Shown: in pieces, positions 7,112-11,213 of the stretch
How the letters are laid out: each line of letters begins with the position of its first letter
Position numbering within the stretch: the first letter of the stretch is position 1
Assembly (NCBI GenBank): GCA_024695545.1
Contig: JAILHZ010000166.1
Span: forward strand, 1 to 11,213
Reading direction: 5' to 3'
Origin: Clostridiales bacterium
Lineage (GTDB): Bacteria > Bacillota_A > Clostridia > Saccharofermentanales > Saccharofermentanaceae
DNA length: 11,213 nucleotides
Program-made: the position numbers and the translations under genes
The notes under the pieces: generated by a model
The model's input: only the letters and a program-made list of their open reading frames with translations
Told to the model about the DNA's origin: nothing
The model's database searches: none

Positions 7112-8938
7112 TCAATACCAGACAGAGCCGGTAACACGTTTCAGTGTGAAGGTAAATGTCGTGCCTTCACCATATTCGCTCTGTACGGTGATCGTCTCAC
7201 CCATGTAGCTCAGAAGCTCTTTGGCAATCGCAAGTCCGAGTCCGGTACCCTTCTTTCCGCGGGCACGGTCGGCCTTATAGAAACGGTCGAAGATATGGTC
7301 GATATCGTATTCATGGATACCTTGTCCGGTATCGATCACGGATACGAGTACCTGATCAGTCTCGTCACTGTACTCTGTAGATATCGTGATGCTGCCGCCG
7401 GCAGGAGTATACTTCTTCGCATTGTCGAGGAGGATAACGATGATCTGCTCGACACGGTCCGGGTTACCCATAACCGTCGGAAGAGGACCGGTCTTATACT
7501 CGACGGAGAAGTTCAGCTCTGCGTCTTCCATGACCGGCTTGAACTTGGTCTCAAATTCAGAAAGAAGTTTGTTCAGATCGAACGGGAAAGTCTTAAATGC
7601 GAGTGTTCTTGCCTGCAGACGTGAAAGCTCAAGCATGTCGTCGATCAGACGGGAAAGACGCATGGTCTCGTGGAGGATGATGCCGTAGTATCTCTGACGG
7701 TCTTCCTCTTTCTTAACCATACCGTCAGCAAGCGGTTCTACAAGACCTCTCATGGCTGTAAGCGGGGTACGGAGCTCGTGGGAAACATTTGCTACGTAGT
7801 CTCGGCGTGTCTGCTCCAGACGTTCCTGCTCGGAGATGTCACGGAAGAATCCCGTGGCACCGATGATCTGCTTCTCGTTATCCTTGATCGGCACGATAGT
7901 GGAAGAGTAGGCACAGTCCTTCGCCTCGATCGTGCGCTCATATGTCTCGCCGGTCTTCAGGCAGTTCTCGAAGTCGGCCCAGACTTCCTCGAACGGGATC
8001 AGCTGCAGCTTCTCTGTGAAGAGGTTCTTTCTCGGAACCTTTTCGAAAAGCGTCGCAATAGCGTTATTGGAATAGTCCGGCTGGAGATCCTTGTTGACAG
8101 ATACGATACCTTCGGAAATGATATCAAAGATTTCTTTCAGTCGGTTACGCTCAGTAGTTACACTGGTGATGGACTTAGAGAGTTTCTCGGCAAGTTCATT
8201 GACCGAGGCGGCCAGATCACCGATCTCACCCTTGGTCTGGTCATTTGCACGCACGGAGAAGTCACCCTGTCCGAGCGCGTTAGCAACATCCGTAACCCGG
8301 TTAAGCGGGCGGATGAGACGCTTACTTGCAAAGTAAACAGGGATGAGCATCGCAAGCGAAACAAGAAGTGTGGACAGGATGAGCACCTGACTGAATCCTG
8401 TTATGTTAGAAGAATTGCCTGTGATCGTGTCGCCGATGATAACATATGCCGTTAATGTGTCATTGTCCTGGACAGGCACCTGGATCACTTTCGCTTTTGT
8501 CTTATCCTCGCCATAGGTCAGCGTACCGATAAGATTCTTGTTGTCGGTATTGTTGAGCATGTTCTGTTCACAGAAAACATTTATGGCGTTTAATAAATGA
8601 AGTTCCTCTTCAGTTTGGGGCTTCGAGGAGGAAAGGAGCCTGCCCTTGGAGTCATACATGAGATAAAAAGCACCGAGTACATCGTGTGATGTATATCCTG
8701 CGCTCAGATCCTTGATCCCCTGGATCTTTTCCGTATCCGAAAGAGCAGAATGGCTTTCTACATAGTTGCTGAGAAAAGATGCCATCGAACTCGCTTTCTC
8801 GATCATTAATTCCTCGGAATTATCACGGGATACTTCGCCGGCTGCATAATTAAACAGCGTAGCAGAAAGAAGTGCCGATGCGCAGAGCGCCACCAGCACT
8901 AAAAAGATCATCTTGCGTAGAAAGATGCTTCGGAACAT
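7112..8938 (-). CDS. Membrane sensor histidine kinase (PhoR/WalK-like: HAMP, PAS, HisKA, HATPase)
   Basis: A 608-residue kinase that should autophosphorylate on His387 and pass the phosphate to the response regulator encoded just upstream. Order: a short basic N terminus, membrane segment 1 (about 10-32), an extracytoplasmic sensor of about 150 residues (33-182), membrane segment 2 (about 183-205), HAMP (206-258), PAS (about 263-372), HisKA with VSHELRTPLT (384-393), and a HATPase domain with LLDNAKKYTP (503-512), DTGQG (536-540) and GTGLGLA (564-570). The N box has Ile502 where many kinases have a first Asn; the key Asn506 is present, so activity is expected. The ATG shares its A with the regulator's TGA (TGATG), implying translational coupling. 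The layout is that of PhoR and WalK, but no phosphate or cell-wall genes are in view, so the signal is unknown. Confidence 0.95.
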   Translation of the reverse strand: MFRSIFLRKMIFLVLVALCASALLSATLFNYAAGEVSRDNSEELMIEKASSMASFLSNYVESHSALSDTEKIQGIKDLSAGYTSHDVLGAFYLMYDSKGRLLSSSKPQTEEELHLLNAINVFCEQNMLNNTDNKNLIGTLTYGEDKTKAKVIQVPVQDNDTLTAYVIIGDTITGNSSNITGFSQVLILSTLLVSLAMLIPVYFASKRLIRPLNRVTDVANALGQGDFSVRANDQTKGEIGDLAASVNELAEKLSKSITSVTTERNRLKEIFDIISEGIVSVNKDLQPDYSNNAIATLFEKVPRKNLFTEKLQLIPFEEVWADFENCLKTGETYERTIEAKDCAYSSTIVPIKDNEKQIIGATGFFRDISEQERLEQTRRDYVANVSHELRTPLTAMRGLVEPLADGMVKKEEDRQRYYGIILHETMRLSRLIDDMLELSRLQARTLAFKTFPFDLNKLLSEFETKFKPVMEDAELNFSVEYKTGPLPTVMGNPDRVEQIIVILLDNAKKYTPAGGSITISTEYSDETDQVLVSVIDTGQGIHEYDIDHIFDRFYKADRARGKKGTGLGLAIAKELLSYMGETITVQSEYGEGTTFTFTLKRVTGSVWY

Positions 8939-9627
8939 CAGGAGTTGACCTCAAACTTATAACCGACACCGTAAACGGTGATCAGGGACCACGGAGCTCC
9001 CTCGTAATAGATCTTCTGACGGATACGCTTGATGTGCGTATCAACGGTACGTGTATCACCGAAATAGTCATAACCCCAGATGAGAGACAGGATCTGCTCA
9101 CGGTCCATGACCTGTCCGATGTGGGAAGCAAGAAGATGCAGGATCTCAACTTCCTTCGGAGTGCAGGGAACGAGTTCGCCCTTGACCTTGACCTGATAGT
9201 TATCAAGGTTGATCTCCAGACCTTCAAAACGGAGAAGAGAAGTGTTCTCCTGAGGTTCATTGATACGGCGGAGTACCGCCTTGATGCGTGCAATTACTTC
9301 ACGCGGAGAGAAAGGCTTAACGATATAGTCATCCGCGCCGAGCTCAAGTCCGAGTACACGGTCGATCTCCTCGCCCTTAGCAGTGAGGATGATGATCGGC
9401 GTGGAAAGTGTCTTTCTGATCTCCCGGCAGACCTCGATACCGGTCTTCTCCGGCATCATAACGTCCAGAATGATCAGGTCCGGTTTATCAGAAGCAACAT
9501 GCGCCAGCGCATCACGTCCATCGTAAGCACTGGAGTATGTGAAATGTTCATTTTCGAAATACAGACCCAGGGACTCATGTACGACCGGGTCGTCATCACA
9601 GATCAAAATATGAGGAGCAGTAGCCAT
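8938..9627 (-). CDS. OmpR/PhoB-family response regulator
   Basis: A 229-residue DNA-binding response regulator, partner of the adjacent kinase. The receiver domain (about 6-118) has the acidic pair Asp11-Asp12, phosphoacceptor Asp55 in LIILDVMMPE, Thr82 and Lys104 in YIVKPF. The winged-helix domain (about 131-227) has TPKEVEILHLLASH, the recognition helix RTVDTHIKRIRQKI and the terminal VYGVGYKF hairpin. The family is clear, but the ortholog (PhoP/PhoB, WalR, or another) is not, so no symbol is given. The ATG at 9627 gives the family's usual length and N terminus (MATAPHILICDDDP), with GAGG about 10 nt upstream. The frame stays open to 9690, but the extra residues do not resemble a receiver start and would reach past the predicted promoter. 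It is the first gene of the operon with the kinase and rluF. Confidence 0.95.
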   Translation of the reverse strand: MATAPHILICDDDPVVHESLGLYFENEHFTYSSAYDGRDALAHVASDKPDLIILDVMMPEKTGIEVCREIRKTLSTPIIILTAKGEEIDRVLGLELGADDYIVKPFSPREVIARIKAVLRRINEPQENTSLLRFEGLEINLDNYQVKVKGELVPCTPKEVEILHLLASHIGQVMDREQILSLIWGYDYFGDTRTVDTHIKRIRQKIYYEGAPWSLITVYGVGYKFEVNS

Positions 9628-9660
9628 TATCCATTTACCTCGTCTAACAACATTACATCT

Positions 9661-9690
9661 ATTATAATCTAAAAATCGGTTTACAAACAA
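9661..9690 (-). promoter_or_regulatory. Promoter of the regulator-kinase-rluF operon
   Basis: On the minus strand a perfect TATAAT (complement of 9661-9666) is preceded by TTGTTT (complement of 9685-9690, 3 of 6 matches) at 18 bp. The start point would be near 9654, about 27 nt before the regulator ATG. The small inverted repeat GTTT-AC-AAAC (9679-9688) overlaps the -35 region and might be a regulator site. Confidence 0.5.
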
Positions 9691-9692
9691 AC

Positions 9693-9721
9693 TTTTTTCA
9701 AATACAAGAAAATGCTATACT
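9693..9721 (+). promoter_or_regulatory. Promoter of the methyltransferase / RluA-type operon
   Basis: TGCTATACT (9713-9721) is an extended -10 element with 5 of 6 matches in TATACT. The T-run at 9693-9698 is a poor -35 at 17 bp. It points away from the regulator operon's promoter; the two share about 50 bp of A/T-rich DNA. A small inverted repeat, CGGAC-C-GTCCG (9734-9744), follows the predicted start point. Confidence 0.5.
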
Positions 9722-9785
9722 GATACCAAGTGTCGGACCGTCCGGTAAAGACACAATCTTCGAAAGAAAAAGAGCGGAAAAAGGT

Positions 9786-10694
9786 ATGTTTTTAGCGGAT
9801 AGATGGTCTGATTTTGAATTGCTTTACTGTGGTGAAGGAGAGAAATTCGAGCGTTGGGGAGATATCTATCTTCAGCGTCCCGATCCGCAGGCGATCTGGC
9901 CGAAGACCGGCTATTACGGAATGAAGGAAACTTCATGGCCGAGACCGCATGCCGTGTATCACAGAAGCGAGAGTGGCGGAGGCTCCTGGAGTAAGGAGAA
10001 GCCTATGCCTCAGAAGTGGAAGATCCATTATGATGCGGTAGGACGTCCTCTGACATTCATTATCGAGCCCACAAGTTTTAAACATACCGGTCTTTTCCCG
10101 GAGCAGGCGGCGAACTGGGATTTCTGCGGAAAACTGATTCAGAAAGCCGTGAAACAGGGGAGAAAACCGAGGATCCTGAATCTGTTTGCCTATACCGGCG
10201 GAGCGACGATGGCATTTGCGGCTGCAGGAGCGGCGGAAGTTGTCCATGTTGACGCAAGTAAAGGTATGGTCCAGCGTGCCAAGGAGAATATGATGGCCAG
10301 CGGTCTTGACGACAGCTATATCCGTTTTATCGTCGAGGATTGCGGAAAATTCGTAGAAAGAGAGATCAGAAGAGGCAGAAAATATGATGGCATCATCATG
10401 GATCCGCCCGCTTACGGACGCGGACCGTCCGGCGAGATGTGGAAGCTGGAGGATGCGCTTTTCCCGCTGGTAGAAAAGTGTGAAAAACTCATTTCGGATG
10501 ATCCGCTGTTTTTCCTGATCAACTCTTATACAACCGGGCTTTCTTCAATGGTGATTGAAGATATACTTCGTCTGGCCGTGAAGTCGAAGCATGGCGGTAC
10601 GGTCATATCCGAAGAACTCGGTCTGCCGTGTACGAAGATGGATGCGATCCTCCCGTGCGGAAGTACCGGAAGATGGATGAAAGAGGAGTTTTAG
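9786..10694 (+). CDS. Class I SAM-dependent methyltransferase, RlmI/RlmK-like (COG1092 type)
   Basis: 302 residues. The C-terminal two thirds form a Rossmann-type methyltransferase. Motif I is NLFAYTGGAT (122-131), followed by the acidic ribose-binding Asp146 in HVDASKGMVQRAKEN and the catalytic-type motif IV DPPAYGRGP (206-214). These match the COG1092 group, which includes the E. coli 23S rRNA m5C enzyme RlmI and the RlmK half of RlmKL. The protein lacks the N-terminal PUA domain of RlmI; the first 110 residues carry a beta-rich segment with GIYG-like and aromatic motifs (YYGMKETSWPRPHAVYH). An RNA substrate is likely, but the base is not determined. The ribosome binding site is unclear: GAGCGG about 8 nt upstream, and AAAGG too close to the ATG. 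The next gene's ATG is one base beyond this stop, so the two form an operon. Confidence 0.85.
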   Translation: MFLADRWSDFELLYCGEGEKFERWGDIYLQRPDPQAIWPKTGYYGMKETSWPRPHAVYHRSESGGGSWSKEKPMPQKWKIHYDAVGRPLTFIIEPTSFKHTGLFPEQAANWDFCGKLIQKAVKQGRKPRILNLFAYTGGATMAFAAAGAAEVVHVDASKGMVQRAKENMMASGLDDSYIRFIVEDCGKFVEREIRRGRKYDGIIMDPPAYGRGPSGEMWKLEDALFPLVEKCEKLISDDPLFFLINSYTTGLSSMVIEDILRLAVKSKHGGTVISEELGLPCTKMDAILPCGSTGRWMKEEF

Positions 10695-10695
10695 G

Positions 10696-11213
10696 ATGGA
10701 TACACCCCGGATCCTCTTTGAAGACAATCATCTTTTGGTGGCGGTAAAACCTGCGGGAGTCCTCTCGCAGAGCGATACTACCGGAGCTCCGGATATGCTG
10801 ACGCTTCTTAAGGCTTATCTGGTGGAAAAATACAATAAGCCAGGAGAAGCCTACTTAGGACTTCTTCACCGTCTGGACCGTCCGGTCCGGGGCGTTATGG
10901 TATTTGCCAAGACCAGTAAATGTGCATCGAGGATCAGTGAACAGATACGGAACAGAACGGTGAAAAAGAAGTACCGCGCGATCGTGTACGGTGCTTTTGA
11001 CAATGAAAAAGGCGAGATCCGCTCTTTTCTTTTGAAGAACAGTAAGACGAATCTTGTAGATGTTTTTGAAAACAGGGAAAAAGCACCGAAAGATGCAAAA
11101 GAGTGCTTTCTCGAGTATGAAGTCATAGGGCAGGGACGTATAGCGGGAGTACCGGTATCACTTCTTTCCGTGGATCTTCATACGGGACGCTCGCATCAGA
11201 TCCGGGCACAGCT
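10696..11213 (+). CDS. RluA-family pseudouridine synthase (partial, runs off the window)
   Basis: The first 172 codons of a pseudouridine synthase that modifies rRNA or tRNA uridines. It opens with ILFEDNHLLVAVKPAGVLSQ, typical of RluA-family proteins without an S4 domain. The catalytic motif is HRLDRP with Asp61, followed by VMVFAKTSKCASRISEQIRN. The visible end, HTGRSHQIRAQL, is the conserved substrate-binding motif. About 60-130 residues are probably missing beyond the window. Arg65 follows HRLDRPV where relatives often have Gly. GAGGAG (10683-10688) lies 7 nt before the ATG and within the end of the methyltransferase gene, so the two are co-transcribed. Which position it modifies (RluA, RluC or RluD type) cannot be told. 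Confidence 0.92.
   Translation, partial: MDTPRILFEDNHLLVAVKPAGVLSQSDTTGAPDMLTLLKAYLVEKYNKPGEAYLGLLHRLDRPVRGVMVFAKTSKCASRISEQIRNRTVKKKYRAIVYGAFDNEKGEIRSFLLKNSKTNLVDVFENREKAPKDAKECFLEYEVIGQGRIAGVPVSLLSVDLHTGRSHQIRAQ

Noticed and set aside
7096..7137. GTG start at 7137 for rluF
   Set aside because: It would overlap the kinase stop and has no ribosome binding site. The ATG at 7098 has AGGAG 7 nt upstream and matches the family N terminus.
7670..8455. 261-codon open frame on the plus strand inside the kinase gene
   Set aside because: The opposite strand encodes clear HAMP, PAS and HisKA motifs. This frame is a by-product of their codon pattern.

Overview
The window looks like a chromosomal segment from an anaerobic Firmicute of class Clostridia. 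This rests on four things: a one-piece tmRNA with a bacterial core, a cytoplasmic GH3 enzyme with the long C-terminal tail common in Lachnospiraceae and Oscillospiraceae, strong AGGAG-type ribosome binding sites, and moderate GC content. The assignment is inference; no gene here fixes the genus. Codon use looks even throughout, and there are no insertion sequences, CRISPR arrays, tRNAs or phage genes.

Layout. (1) Positions 1-375 (minus) hold ssrA (tmRNA), lacking only its last few 3' bases. Its promoter lies back to back with that of the next gene. (2) Positions 528-2975 (plus) encode a GH3 beta-glycosidase with intact catalytic residues. (3) Positions 3109-6306 (plus) encode a full-length LacZ-type GH2 protein whose catalytic centre has been largely rewritten. 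It has its own extended -10 promoter, followed by a perfect 16-bp palindrome that looks like an operator. (4) A bidirectional terminator at 6319-6353 separates it from a convergent minus-strand operon, 9627 down to 6352: an OmpR-family response regulator, a PAS-containing sensor kinase joined by a 1-nt start/stop overlap, and rluF 13 nt further on. (5) Divergent from that operon, 9786-10694 (plus) encodes a COG1092-like SAM-dependent methyltransferase. It is followed after one base by an RluA-family pseudouridine synthase that runs off the window at 11213.

How the genes fit together. The GH3 and GH2 genes form a carbohydrate-use pair, both without signal peptides and so probably acting on imported oligosaccharides. 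The right half combines a membrane signal-transduction pair with three RNA-modification enzymes (RluF, the methyltransferase, the RluA-type synthase). Together with ssrA this is mostly translation-related housekeeping.

Most of the window is ordinary. The strongest candidate for something new is the GH2 protein: it keeps the LacZ fold end to end but has lost the acid/base glutamate (WSMTGK in place of WSLGNE), the metal-binding DEANIETHG segment and other active-site stretches. It is predicted to be a pseudoenzyme or an enzyme with altered chemistry, next to an apparently active GH3 enzyme and under a likely dedicated operator. I saw no evidence of a defence or mobile system.
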